Below, in pieces: positions 1 to 8,328 of a stretch of DNA of 12,345 nucleotides (positions are counted from its first letter, which is position 1; each line of letters begins with the position of its first letter). Position numbers and translations under genes: made by a program. The DNA comes from Rickettsia typhi (GTDB lineage Bacteria > Pseudomonadota > Alphaproteobacteria > Rickettsiales > UBA1997): positions 1 through 12,345 of the forward strand of contig CAMCFD010000046.1 of assembly GCA_945874115.1 (NCBI GenBank), in the 5' to 3' direction. A model generated the notes under the pieces. The model was not told the DNA's origin. It saw only the letters and a program-made list of their open reading frames with translations, and searched no databases.

Positions 1-1
1 G

Positions 2-673
2 ATGAATTATAGTGTTTCGTGGGTTGTAAAAATTTCGCAGTTTGTTGCGGGCTTGCAAAATTCACATTTTTATGTGCCGCAAATGCCCAAGTTTGGCATG
101 GTTTTGGCGATTTTCGGCGGATTAATTTTTGCGTTTTTAAAGACGAAATATTTGCGAATTTTTGGTTTATTTTTGTTTTTATTTTCAATTGCAACAATTT
201 CTTTTGTAAAACAACCGAGCGCTCTAATTGATGGCGATGCTAGATTTTTCGCGCTTTATGACAAAAATAAAGGCTTGGTTTTTTCCAAAAAAATGCGCGA
301 TTCAAAAAAAGTTATTTTATGGCGCGAAAAAATGAACGAGAAAAAATTTAAATCTTTTGATGATCATGATGAGAAAAGTCTTATAAATCAAGGAGTTGAC
401 TGTTATCAAGAAATGTGTGAAATAAATTTAGAAAAATATTTTTTTGATAATAAAAATTTCCAAAATAAAAAAATATTAATTTTATTTGAGAGAAATAAAG
501 TTAGTGAAATTTGCTCTAAAAATTATGATTTAATTGTGAACTTGACCAAGAAATATAAATTGCCAAAATGTGCCTTCAAAACCAATGTTATAGACAATTC
601 TGACTTGCTGCAAAACGGCGCTCATTTTATTTATTTCGATAAAAACGGGCTTAAAATTGAAAACATTTCCTAG
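2..673 (+). CDS. comEC: ComEC/Rec2-like DNA uptake channel protein, C-terminal part (cut by window start)
   Basis: This is the tail of a polytopic inner-membrane protein. Two hydrophobic helices (about residues 28-47 and 51-69 of the visible part) are followed by a soluble domain that begins with the ALIDGDARFFALYDKNKG stretch. That arrangement, together with late cysteines (CYQEMC near 134-139, PKC near 192) and a C-terminal strand ending in a YFDKNGLKIENI-like tail, matches the end of alphaproteobacterial ComEC proteins as I know them. ComEC forms the channel that passes single-stranded DNA across the inner membrane during natural transformation. Family members are around 650-750 residues, so the 223 visible codons are only the end; the ATG at position 2 is probably internal. 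No terminator is visible after the stop. The call rests on recollected family resemblance, not on the catalytic-like beta-lactamase domain. Confidence 0.66.
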   Translation: MNYSVSWVVKISQFVAGLQNSHFYVPQMPKFGMVLAIFGGLIFAFLKTKYLRIFGLFLFLFSIATISFVKQPSALIDGDARFFALYDKNKGLVFSKKMRDSKKVILWREKMNEKKFKSFDDHDEKSLINQGVDCYQEMCEINLEKYFFDNKNFQNKKILILFERNKVSEICSKNYDLIVNLTKKYKLPKCAFKTNVIDNSDLLQNGAHFIYFDKNGLKIENIS

Positions 674-951
674 CAATAAAATTGACCATAAAGTTGTTTA
701 GAGGAAAGATTGCAACAGTTTTATCACCAAAAACTAGAAGTATGATATAAAGCCAGCATTTTCAAGCAAAAATCGGCTATTTATGGAGAATTTTGGTGTG
801 TGATATCAACACTGCCTATCCACAATCAAGATGGGAAGATGAATTTTCTTCAGATTTTTTTTCATATAAACAGTCTGAACCCCATATTTTGTTGACAATT
901 ACCTTAATTTTCGTATAATAGGCGAAATTATTAACTTTCTCAAGATCGAGC
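674..951. other. intergenic region upstream of the exoprotein gene
   Basis: I see no coding frame with convincing content in these 278 bases. There is no clear terminator for the upstream gene. The only recognisable elements are a TGATATCA palindrome near 801-808, roughly flanked by GTGT and ACAC, and the strong promoter at 892-919 listed separately. A minus-strand open frame that covers part of this gap runs back through the signal peptide region of the exoprotein and looks like a shadow. Confidence 0.6.
892..919 (+). promoter_or_regulatory. consensus sigma-70-type promoter for the exoprotein gene
   Basis: A perfect TTGACA (892-897) and a perfect TATAAT (914-919) are separated by 16 bases. 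Transcription would start near 926, about 25 bases before the ATG at 952, giving a short leader. Exact matches at both hexamers with near-ideal spacing are uncommon even in AT-rich DNA, so this is likely a strong constitutive promoter. The ribosome binding site before 952 is weak (only a GAG a few bases upstream). Confidence 0.72.
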
Positions 952-1530
952 ATGAAAAGCCTTCCAGCTATACTAAAACTTGTTCGCAACTTTTTTGCGC
1001 AATTTGCGATAATTGCATTAATATTTGAGCAATTTTTGTTCATCTCGGTTTCTTCTGCGCGGGCCGCAGATTTGCCAATTGTTGTTGACGGATCAACCAA
1101 CACACAAGTTCTTAAAACCGCATCTGGAATCGATCAAGTCAATATCGCCGCGCCAAACAGCAGCGGGCTTTCTCACAATAAATTTTCAGATTATAACGTG
1201 AATGAACGGGGCATGATTTTAAACAATGCCATCGGTAATCAAAATGACGTAATTTTAACGCAAATTGGCGGGTTGGTTCACGATAACGCGAACCTTAGAA
1301 ACTCGGGCGCCGCTTCGGTGATTCTAAACGAAGTCACTTCGAACCGCACTACCGCGATTAATGGCTATACCGAAGTCGCGGGAAAGCGCGCGGATGTTAT
1401 TGTTGCGAACCCGAACGGTATTTCGATGGCGGGCGCGGGGTTTATTAATGTGAGTCGGTTTACGGCCGTGGTTGGGTCGGTGAATGGCGCGGGCGGATTT
1501 GGCGGTCGCGCTTCGGATGTAACATTTTAA
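952..1530 (+). CDS. TpsA/CdiA-type exoprotein, N-terminal fragment: signal peptide and TPS domain, ended by premature stop
   Basis: The first 38 residues form a long signal peptide: a basic start, a hydrophobic core and an ARA|AD cleavage site near 38/39. The TPS (haemagg_act) secretion domain follows. Two of its hallmarks are clear: the GLSHNKFSDYNV block near residues 72-83 followed by the ILNN motif at 89-92, and NPNGI at 153-157. In two-partner secretion this domain is recognised by a TpsB outer-membrane transporter and starts export of the whole fibre. The frame stops at TAA (1528-1530) after VTF, in the middle of the TPS domain. The next codons in the same frame read LSGNDYRIANGF, the normal continuation of a TPS domain, so the stop is a nonsense interruption and not a natural end. 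As written, the product would be a secreted stub of about 154 mature residues. The ATG was chosen because it gives a complete signal peptide and lies just behind the consensus promoter. Confidence 0.85.
   Translation: MKSLPAILKLVRNFFAQFAIIALIFEQFLFISVSSARAADLPIVVDGSTNTQVLKTASGIDQVNIAAPNSSGLSHNKFSDYNVNERGMILNNAIGNQNDVILTQIGGLVHDNANLRNSGAASVILNEVTSNRTTAINGYTEVAGKRADVIVANPNGISMAGAGFINVSRFTAVVGSVNGAGGFGGRASDVTF
1528..1530 (+). other. in-frame TAA interrupting the exoprotein gene
   Basis: The codons read GTA ACA TTT TAA CTG AGC GGC. Frame is identical before and after (952 and 1567 differ by a multiple of three), and the downstream frame stays open for more than 2000 codons. This is therefore a substitution-type nonsense codon, not an indel. 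One-base precursors include CAA, AAA, GAA, TTA, TCA, TAT and TAC. Other genes here end with TAA, so a reassigned code is unlikely. Confidence 0.9.
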
Positions 1531-4500
1531 CTGAGCGGCAATGATTATCGAATTGCTAACGGATTTTTGCCAAGCTTGACGATTAGTGGCGCCGGTCTTG
1601 ATTTAGAAAATGTCACCTCAACTGATTTGGTCGCGAGTGTGATGAATATTGTGGCGCCAATTTATGGTGGCGAGAATGAGGTTAATCTTCGCGCGGGTGA
1701 TGATGGGTTTAATTATGGCTCGAAAGTGGTGAGTTCTAGTGGTGTTGGGGCTGGAAATAATCTTCCAACAGAAGTAGCAATTGACGCATCAGTTCTTGGC
1801 AAAATTCAAGCAGGAAAAATATTTATTATCGCAACTAAAGAAGGATTTGGGATTAAATATTCTGGCGATTTGCTTGCGAGTCGAAACGGGATTGTGATTG
1901 ATGGCAACGGCAATGTTGAGTATAATAATATTGCGGCGGAGGTCGGTGATGTTGAAGTCGTTTCGAGAAATGGCGGGATTGTAGGAAATGGGGTTGTGCA
2001 AACGAAAGACGCTGGTTTCGACATCAAACTAAATTCTTCTGACGATATTATAAATCGCGGACAATTCTTGAGCGCGAAAGACATCGATATTGAAACTTTG
2101 GGTGAATTTAGAAATGAAAGTTCTGCGCTTAATTTAAGCGACAATGATTTCTTTGTTAATGCAGTTGATTTTGTGAATTTAGGACAGATTTCTGCTGGTC
2201 GTGATTTGAGTGTTGAAGCGGTGAATTTGGTGAATTCGGCGAAGCTTGTTGGTGGCAGAAATTTGAGTTTAACCGCGGCGCGAATCACGAATGATGATTC
2301 GATTTATGCGAATAATAAAATCACGATTTCGGCAAGTGATTTTTTTACGAATATTGGTGAAGTTGTTTCGATTGGCGAAGGCTTGGTTGATGGAATTTTG
2401 ATCAGCGCGAAAACTCTCAATAACAACAAACAAATTGCGGCGAAAAATAATGTTGTTATAAACGCGAATATATTCAACAACAACACAGCAAACAGCACGG
2501 TTCTTGGGCTTAACGATGTTGGTTTGAATGTAGTTGAGATTGATAATTCGGGCGCGAGTGTTGTTGCGGGAAATAATCTTGTGCTTCGTAATCTTGTTTT
2601 GAGTGAGCCCACGATTGCCAATTCTTTTGGGGTGAATTCGCAAGGAACAAAAATCACGTATGCTGGGGGAACATTTTTTGCGGGGAATTTTCTTGATTTT
2701 GATTTAGGGAATTTGGCTGATTATGTAATGGTGGGAACGCTAGAAAGCGCGGGTGATATTAAGATTAAAGCGAATAACATCACGAATAAAACCAGCGTGA
2801 AAGCAAATGGAAATATTGAAATTATTGCCGATGATAAATTCACGAATGGTGTTTTTGGCGGCGATAATTCTGGCAATAAAATAATTGCGGGTGATTCTTT
2901 AAACATTACGGCGACGAATCTTTTAAGCAATTACGGGACTGTTTCTTCGCAAAATAATCTGACACTCGCCTCAACTTTTGGCAATATTAATAACAACGCG
3001 AGTGCCGAGATTATTGGTGGAAGCGGCAAACTTTCTCTTATTGCGAGAAACGGCACGGTGAATCAAAATTCGCTAAATTCACTTATATCAAATGGCGATT
3101 TAACTCTTGATGTTGCTAATTTCGTAAACACCGGACGCGTTGATATTGCTGGTGATTTTACGCTTAATGTTTCGAGCGATTTGATAAATGAAGCAAATGC
3201 GCTGATTTATTCGGGTGGTGATATGACTCTTAACGTGGTGAATAATCTTACCAATAATTCTGGTGCAGTGATTTATTCGCAAGGGGATTTGACGATTCAA
3301 AAATATGCGCAAGCGAGCCCGAATTATAACGCGGCTAACAACAAATCAAATTCGGTGAAAAATATTTCTGGTCAGATTATTTCTTATGATGGAAATATGA
3401 GAATTGATGCGGCGACAATCAGTAACGAAAGAGCGATTAACCCGTTTAATTCCGTTTTTGATCCACAAACGGACGGCCCAATTTCTTCACCGCAAGCTGC
3501 TAGTTTTGATCAATATAGCTGGCAATTGAACAATAACGGTTGTTTCGGGCATGAATGCGAAAATCGATATTGGGGATATTATGCCAAGCAACTTACAAAC
3601 TCGGACTCGATTGCTTCCTCAATTCAGTCTGGTGGAACACTCACTTTTAACGCAGGAACTTTGGACAATTTGGGATCAAATATTTCTGCCGCAGGAAATA
3701 TAACCATCAATGCTGATACATTAAACAACCATTCAATCAACGATCCCGGCCTTTACTATATGACAACCACTTGGGGTAGCAGAATAATCTATTCGCTTGG
3801 GACTACAAACTATATTAGGCATGATCCGGGCAACGGAAGCCACACGGGATCGCGCTTAAATTACAATGACTTTGCGCAAAATAATCCATCAACCATCAAG
3901 TCGGGTGGATCAATTACGCTTAATGTTGTGAATAATGTAAGTAACGCCACGACCAATCAGAACGCCAACACGGGAATAATCGCGACACAAAATCCGCAAT
4001 TGGTGAATTCAATTGATGTCGATGAATTAAGCAGAAACGGAGTTGTTTCTGCCGATTTTTCTAATTATTTAAATGGCCCAGATAATCAGGGTTTATTCAC
4101 GAAAAATCCGAATCCGAATGCGCCGTTATTTGAAAGCAGAAGTCAGTTTATTGATCAATCCAAATTCTTTGGCTCGGATTATTTTTATAACAGAATTGGA
4201 CTTGATTTGGATGAATTGCAAACGCAGCTGCAACAGCAAGATCAGCGAATGATTGGCGATCAATTTTTTCAAAATAGAATTATTGAAGAACAGTTAAGAA
4301 CTATCACTAAAAATTCAGTTTTGCTTTCGAATAATAATTTTGACGCAAACGCCGAAATAAAATCGATGTTTGATAATGCTGCGTCTGAATATGCGAGGCT
4401 TGGGCTTGACGCGAATAAGTCATTGACAAAAACTCAAATTGCGGGTTTGCAAAAAGATATTATTTGGTTTGAAACGCAAACAATTGATGGCGCGACTTAT

Positions 4501-7500
4501 ATTGTGCCAAAAATTTATTTGACGCAAGAAACCAGAAATAATCTGGCGAATGGTGCGCTTGCGAATAATTCGACAATTTTTGCGGCTGGGGATGTTAATA
4601 TTACCTCTGCTGCTGGTGCGATTGTCAACGCCGGATCAATAGCCGGAAATAATGTTTCTCTTGCTGCGGCGGGAAATGTGACTAACAAAAATTTCTCGAA
4701 TATTAGCGCGACGAATGATCTTTCTATTACTTCTGCGACTGGATCGATCGTGAATTTTTCTCAAATTAACGCGGGTGGTGCGGCTTCTTTAACGGCGGCG
4801 GTGGATGTTGTAAATTCGTCGACCGTATTGACCAATGACGCTGCGCTTTTGGCGAGCGGCAATGTCGGTTATGTTTCAAACGGAATGGGTTCTGCGAATA
4901 GCGGATTTATTTCATCGCGAGTTCTTGAAACCGCGGGAATTTCGGCAGGAAGTTTGGCTGTGAATGCTGGTGGGGATTTTAAAAATCAGGCGGCGAATAT
5001 TGATGTGGCTGCGAATGCGGAAATCACGGCGGGCAATGATGTTAGTTTTGCGACTCTTGAACTTCGCAATCGCACTGAAACAAGCTGGGGGCATAAAAGC
5101 AAAGGCGGCAGTTCGGTTGTAGACAAAACCACCAACGTTGCGAGCAATGTTAATGTTGGTGGAAATCTTGATGTGGCAACGACTGGTCTTGGTCTTGCGG
5201 CAGAACAAGCAAATATCGATGTTTTAAACGCTCAGATTCAAGCGCAACACAACTCTGATGTTGTGGCTTATAATCAGGCTGTTGTCGATCGTAACATTCA
5301 AGATAATTTTCGAGCTTCGATGAAAAGAGCAGCGCCAGAGCCCGTTGCGCCTGTTGCGCCACAATTTTACGCTGATGCGGCTTCGAATATTAATATTGTT
5401 GGATCGAATATTACGACTGGTGGAGATTTGAATATTGCGGCGAAGGATGGCGTGAATATTGCGTCGGCGGTTGATAGTTATCATAAAGAGGAACGCTCGA
5501 ATTCTAAAAGTTCGACGGTTAAAAAAACTTATTTCGCAACGACTGATAATGTTACAAATGTAAGTTCAAATTTAACAAGTGGCGCCGATATTAATATTTC
5601 TTCCGGTGGAGACACTAATATTATCGCTTCTAATTTAACGGGAGCTGCAAATGGTAATATTTTAGTTGGTGCTTATACTGATTATGACCAAGATTCTGCA
5701 ACTTATGGTCAAACTTTATTTAATGACGATTCTAATCTGAATATTTTAAACAGCGTTGATTCTAGGAGATTTTATTCTGAATCAACAAAAATAAAAACCG
5801 GATTAAGTTTAGAAAATGCGCTGATGACGGCAGCGATGGTTGCGGCTGTTGCATTTAGTGGTGGCGCGGCGGCGGGAGTTATTCTGGCTTCTGGTGCGGC
5901 TGGCGGCGCAGTTGGCGCGGTTAATGTTCAAAAAACTACGAAAACTGAACTTCGTTATGATGAAACTGTAATTTCAAGCAATCTGAAATTTGGTAACGAC
6001 CTGACTCTTTCTTCAATGAATGATGTTACGCTTCAAGCTGCAAAAGTTGAAGCTAGCGGAGATTTAACTATTAATGCCACAAATAATCTTATAATTGCGA
6101 CTGCTTCTGAAGCTCATCAAACTTCTTATGAAACTAAAGATAAAGGCAATTATTTTTTAAGTAATGGCAATAGTGGTTTCTACCAAGGAAATGCGATAAA
6201 CACCGAGATTGTTTCTAATGGTGGCACAAATTCTAATCTCGCTTTCAATGTCGGGAATTCTATAGTTGCGCAATATAATAAAAGCAGTGGCGATAATTCA
6301 AATGGCATTATCAAAACCGGTTTAGATGGATCAATTCTTTACGGAGATTTTTCAGGGAATTCTAGACTGGCTTATCTCGATAAATTGGATTCAAACATAA
6401 CGCTTTATAATCCGGTTGAAGAAATAAATAAAAGTTGGAGTCAAACTACCCGAGGCTTAACGGGTGCTGGTCAAGCTGTTGTTGCCATAACAGCAACAGC
6501 TCTAACGGCAGGATCAATGGGCCCAATTGGTGGAAGCTGGACGCAAGGTGCGCTTGTTGCCGGAAGTTCTGCTGCGGCTTCAACTGCGGCAGTTGCCGCA
6601 ACCAACGCGGCAATGAATGCTGATGGCGATATTTTTAAACAGCTTAAAACAATTTCGAAAGATACTTGGGATACTACGACTTCACGAGAAAGTGTTAAGA
6701 ATATAGTAATTGCCGCAGCCGCTGGAGGACTTGCAGTTGGTGCCGGCAATTTTGCTAACACTGGATCATTTTCGGCTCCTGCTACAAATGGTGCAAACAC
6801 AATTAGTGCAAGTGCTTCATGGAGTGAAAGAGTTGGAGCAAACTTAAAAAATTCTTTCCAAGAAGTTGCGATTAACACCGTTTCTTCAACCGCCGCACAA
6901 TCGGCGATTAGTGGTGAAAGTTTTGTTGATGCTCTGAAAAGTCAAGGAAAGAATATCTTGATTTATACCGCCGCAAAAGTTGGGGCGAATGAGATTGGTA
7001 GGGCTTATCACGGTTCTACTGTGGTTGATGCTAATGGTAATGTAGTAGGCCAAACCTCTTCTACAATAGGTAAACCAGAACAACTCCTTCTTCATGCTGG
7101 CCTTGGTGCAGCAACCTCCGCTTTAACAGGAAATGATGCGGCAAGCGGAGCAGTTGCTGGAGTTGCGGGAGAATTGGCCGCCGAAGGAATTAATAAAGCT
7201 GGTGCAAATATTCCAACTTCAATTCAAGCGGCAAATTTAACCGGCGCAATTTCTTCTGTTACCTACGGAGGACTAACTGGTCAGTCAGATGAGCAAATGG
7301 CTGATAATGCTTGGGAAGGAAGTAGAATTGGTCAGAATGCAGGAGAAAATAATGCGTTATATTTTAGAGATAAAAAGATCAAACATACAGACTGGATAAC
7401 AACAAAAGATGTTAAAGATTTTGATCTCAATATCGGAGTGCAGGGAAATTTAACACATGTTAATGGCAGTTATGGAACCGATGGTGCCGGACTTGCTATA

Positions 7501-7740
7501 GATTTAAATCCAAGTATAGGGGGAAGTACTTATTTTTCAGTATCACCTAGGGGGGAAACAGTTGTTGGCTCCAACACTCTTGGGTTCAAAAATTTATTCT
7601 TTTCCGGGGGACCTCTATACACAAATAAAGGAAATGCAGGATTTACTGGCTCTCTTGGGTTGGCACTTCCTTTATATCCAGTGCCAGTGAATGCTACCGT
7701 GAATATACCATTAGATAAATTACACAATTCAAACAAATGA
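1531..7740 (+). CDS. CdiA/filamentous haemagglutinin-class exoprotein, distal part with C-terminal toxin tip (same frame as 952-1530)
   Basis: This is the bulk of a contact-dependent inhibition type exoprotein, continuing the frame opened at 952. The first possible start after the stop is a TTG at 1567 with no ribosome binding site or signal peptide, so it is unlikely to be an independent gene. Counting residues from 1567: 1-640 is beta-helical haemagglutinin repeat, rich in N, G, D and S. Residues 640-990 break that pattern, include CFGHEC near 658, a helical stretch and a VPKIYL motif near 980, as in the middle region of CdiA/FHA proteins. Repeats return from about 990, with a Gly/Ala-rich hydrophobic stretch at 1419-1452. 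A DUF637-like pre-toxin region spans about 1620-1880. A GENN motif (1926-1929, equivalent to VENN) marks the boundary, and the unique C-terminal domain runs 1930-2057. The full-length frame would be about 2260 codons. The stop codon overlaps the next gene. Confidence 0.85.
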   Translation: MSGNDYRIANGFLPSLTISGAGLDLENVTSTDLVASVMNIVAPIYGGENEVNLRAGDDGFNYGSKVVSSSGVGAGNNLPTEVAIDASVLGKIQAGKIFIIATKEGFGIKYSGDLLASRNGIVIDGNGNVEYNNIAAEVGDVEVVSRNGGIVGNGVVQTKDAGFDIKLNSSDDIINRGQFLSAKDIDIETLGEFRNESSALNLSDNDFFVNAVDFVNLGQISAGRDLSVEAVNLVNSAKLVGGRNLSLTAARITNDDSIYANNKITISASDFFTNIGEVVSIGEGLVDGILISAKTLNNNKQIAAKNNVVINANIFNNNTANSTVLGLNDVGLNVVEIDNSGASVVAGNNLVLRNLVLSEPTIANSFGVNSQGTKITYAGGTFFAGNFLDFDLGNLADYVMVGTLESAGDIKIKANNITNKTSVKANGNIEIIADDKFTNGVFGGDNSGNKIIAGDSLNITATNLLSNYGTVSSQNNLTLASTFGNINNNASAEIIGGSGKLSLIARNGTVNQNSLNSLISNGDLTLDVANFVNTGRVDIAGDFTLNVSSDLINEANALIYSGGDMTLNVVNNLTNNSGAVIYSQGDLTIQKYAQASPNYNAANNKSNSVKNISGQIISYDGNMRIDAATISNERAINPFNSVFDPQTDGPISSPQAASFDQYSWQLNNNGCFGHECENRYWGYYAKQLTNSDSIASSIQSGGTLTFNAGTLDNLGSNISAAGNITINADTLNNHSINDPGLYYMTTTWGSRIIYSLGTTNYIRHDPGNGSHTGSRLNYNDFAQNNPSTIKSGGSITLNVVNNVSNATTNQNANTGIIATQNPQLVNSIDVDELSRNGVVSADFSNYLNGPDNQGLFTKNPNPNAPLFESRSQFIDQSKFFGSDYFYNRIGLDLDELQTQLQQQDQRMIGDQFFQNRIIEEQLRTITKNSVLLSNNNFDANAEIKSMFDNAASEYARLGLDANKSLTKTQIAGLQKDIIWFETQTIDGATYIVPKIYLTQETRNNLANGALANNSTIFAAGDVNITSAAGAIVNAGSIAGNNVSLAAAGNVTNKNFSNISATNDLSITSATGSIVNFSQINAGGAASLTAAVDVVNSSTVLTNDAALLASGNVGYVSNGMGSANSGFISSRVLETAGISAGSLAVNAGGDFKNQAANIDVAANAEITAGNDVSFATLELRNRTETSWGHKSKGGSSVVDKTTNVASNVNVGGNLDVATTGLGLAAEQANIDVLNAQIQAQHNSDVVAYNQAVVDRNIQDNFRASMKRAAPEPVAPVAPQFYADAASNINIVGSNITTGGDLNIAAKDGVNIASAVDSYHKEERSNSKSSTVKKTYFATTDNVTNVSSNLTSGADINISSGGDTNIIASNLTGAANGNILVGAYTDYDQDSATYGQTLFNDDSNLNILNSVDSRRFYSESTKIKTGLSLENALMTAAMVAAVAFSGGAAAGVILASGAAGGAVGAVNVQKTTKTELRYDETVISSNLKFGNDLTLSSMNDVTLQAAKVEASGDLTINATNNLIIATASEAHQTSYETKDKGNYFLSNGNSGFYQGNAINTEIVSNGGTNSNLAFNVGNSIVAQYNKSSGDNSNGIIKTGLDGSILYGDFSGNSRLAYLDKLDSNITLYNPVEEINKSWSQTTRGLTGAGQAVVAITATALTAGSMGPIGGSWTQGALVAGSSAAASTAAVAATNAAMNADGDIFKQLKTISKDTWDTTTSRESVKNIVIAAAAGGLAVGAGNFANTGSFSAPATNGANTISASASWSERVGANLKNSFQEVAINTVSSTAAQSAISGESFVDALKSQGKNILIYTAAKVGANEIGRAYHGSTVVDANGNVVGQTSSTIGKPEQLLLHAGLGAATSALTGNDAASGAVAGVAGELAAEGINKAGANIPTSIQAANLTGAISSVTYGGLTGQSDEQMADNAWEGSRIGQNAGENNALYFRDKKIKHTDWITTKDVKDFDLNIGVQGNLTHVNGSYGTDGAGLAIDLNPSIGGSTYFSVSPRGETVVGSNTLGFKNLFFSGGPLYTNKGNAGFTGSLGLALPLYPVPVNATVNIPLDKLHNSNK
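6430..7353 (+). other. DUF637-like pre-toxin (cytoplasm-entry) region ending in GENN
   Basis: This part of the exoprotein changes from beta-helical repeats to Ala/Gly-rich helical sequence: alanine-rich hydrophobic runs, then the block KNIVIAAAAGGLAVGAGN, then LHAGLGAATSALTGND and AGVAGELAAEGI. From memory this matches the DUF637 haemagglutinin domain that precedes the VENN motif in CdiA and related exoproteins. It ends with GQNAGENNAL, where GENN (7342-7353) stands in place of VENN. In the family this segment helps deliver the C-terminal toxin into the target cell, and the motif marks where toxin domains are exchanged by recombination. Confidence 0.6.
7354..7737 (+). other. CdiA-CT-like C-terminal effector domain, unknown activity
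   Basis: The 128 residues after GENN are the expected size and place of a swappable toxin domain. The segment starts with a short charged stretch (RDKKIKHTDW) and becomes glycine- and beta-rich, with alternating polar and hydrophobic residues and a tail with LPLYPVPVNATVNIP. It has no cysteine and only three histidines, none in a recognisable nuclease motif, so I cannot name a catalytic family. The adjacent candidate immunity protein is an integral membrane protein. In known systems such as E. coli EC93, a membrane immunity protein goes with a membrane-damaging toxin, so a membrane target is the leading inference. A structural barrel or anchoring role cannot be excluded. Confidence 0.5.
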
Positions 7741-8120
7741 AAATAAATCAAAAAAACAAAAAAATCATATTTTTCATAATATCAATAATATTTTTTATAG
7801 ATTTTTCTTCGTTTTTCATATCTGTATTAGCTGATCAAAAATCCCCCATAAAAGATAATGTTATTGGTATAAATGATTTTTTAATAATATTCGGATTCTT
7901 TTTATTAGCGTTGATTTACTTAACTATGCTTAACATATCAGAAAAATTCCGATATAAAATTTTTAACATCGCTTCAATTTTAATAAAAAATAAGGATAGA
8001 ATGCACGAGCAACTTAATTGGAGTCTGCTAGTTGGAACAATAATTTTTACATCAATTCTTATTCTTTTATTTTGTTTCTCCGTTGTACCAGGAATATATG
8101 ATTTTTTACTTGGAAAATGA
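7737..8120 (+). CDS. small three-helix membrane protein, candidate CdiI-type immunity protein
   Basis: 127 residues with three predicted transmembrane segments at about 9-31, 47-67 and 95-117. A lysine-rich N-terminus and a basic loop at 70-90 suggest the positive-inside orientation. I recognise no family. Its ATG overlaps the exoprotein TGA as ATGA, so translation is probably coupled, as is typical for immunity genes directly after a toxin tip. The DNA is much more AT-rich than the exoprotein body, which fits a recently exchanged cassette. The inferred job is to protect the producer's inner membrane against the domain at 7354-7737. It could instead be an accessory membrane protein. If the upstream stop at 1528 is real, coupling would depend on ribosomes translating the distal frame, so the gene may now be poorly expressed. 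Confidence 0.7.
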   Translation: MKINQKNKKIIFFIISIIFFIDFSSFFISVLADQKSPIKDNVIGINDFLIIFGFFLLALIYLTMLNISEKFRYKIFNIASILIKNKDRMHEQLNWSLLVGTIIFTSILILLFCFSVVPGIYDFLLGK

Positions 8121-8122
8121 TC

Positions 8123-8328
8123 ATGAAATTTTATGCAGTTTGGCAAAGTTATGCTACAAGATACTACAGTTGGCTTAATGCCACTATGGAATTACTGGAA
8201 TTGCAACTCCAATAAATCGTACTAATCCACAATTTGTTGGCGGTGGAAGAACTGCTGGTGGTGCTCCAGAATTTATAATTCCAAATATGAAAATTCCTGA
8301 CAATGCAATAATTAACATTATAAAATAA
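8123..8328 (+). pseudogene. frameshifted C-terminal remnant of a second polymorphic toxin module
   Basis: Two overlapping frames together read like the end of a toxin domain. From the ATG at 8123 the first frame gives a tryptophan- and tyrosine-rich stretch (KFYAVWQSYATRYYSWLNAT), running to about 8184 before becoming unrelated and stopping. A one-base shift near 8182-8188 leads into a frame reading YGITGIATPINRTNPQ, then FVGGGRTAGGAPEFIIPN and a short Ile/Asn-rich tail to a TAA at 8326-8328. The NPQF-Gly-rich-loop-beta-strand ending resembles C-termini of several CdiA/RHS-type toxins, though I cannot name the family. The stop overlaps the next ATG as TAATG, the standard toxin/immunity junction. 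No start or translocation domain remains, so this is probably a displaced, inactive orphan toxin end. Confidence 0.6.

Noticed and set aside
816..1103. Minus-strand open frame of 95 codons across the exoprotein start
   Set aside because: It overlaps the promoter, signal peptide and TPS domain on the other strand and has no recognisable content; a shadow of the real gene.
1528..1530. Selenocysteine or reassigned stop codon
   Set aside because: Selenocysteine uses TGA, not TAA, and other genes in the window end in TAA, so the standard code applies.
1806..2657. Several minus-strand open frames (up to 160 codons) inside the exoprotein
   Set aside because: They lie opposite a clear haemagglutinin repeat region and have serine-, proline- and phenylalanine-skewed composition that follows from the complementary codons.
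6471..6878. Minus-strand open frame of 135 codons opposite the pre-toxin region
   Set aside because: Alanine-rich composition is the mirror of the alanine codons on the plus strand; no start signal or family.
1567..7740. Independent gene starting at the TTG at 1567
   Set aside because: No ribosome binding site, no signal peptide, and the residues just before it continue the TPS domain, so it is the rest of the gene begun at 952.
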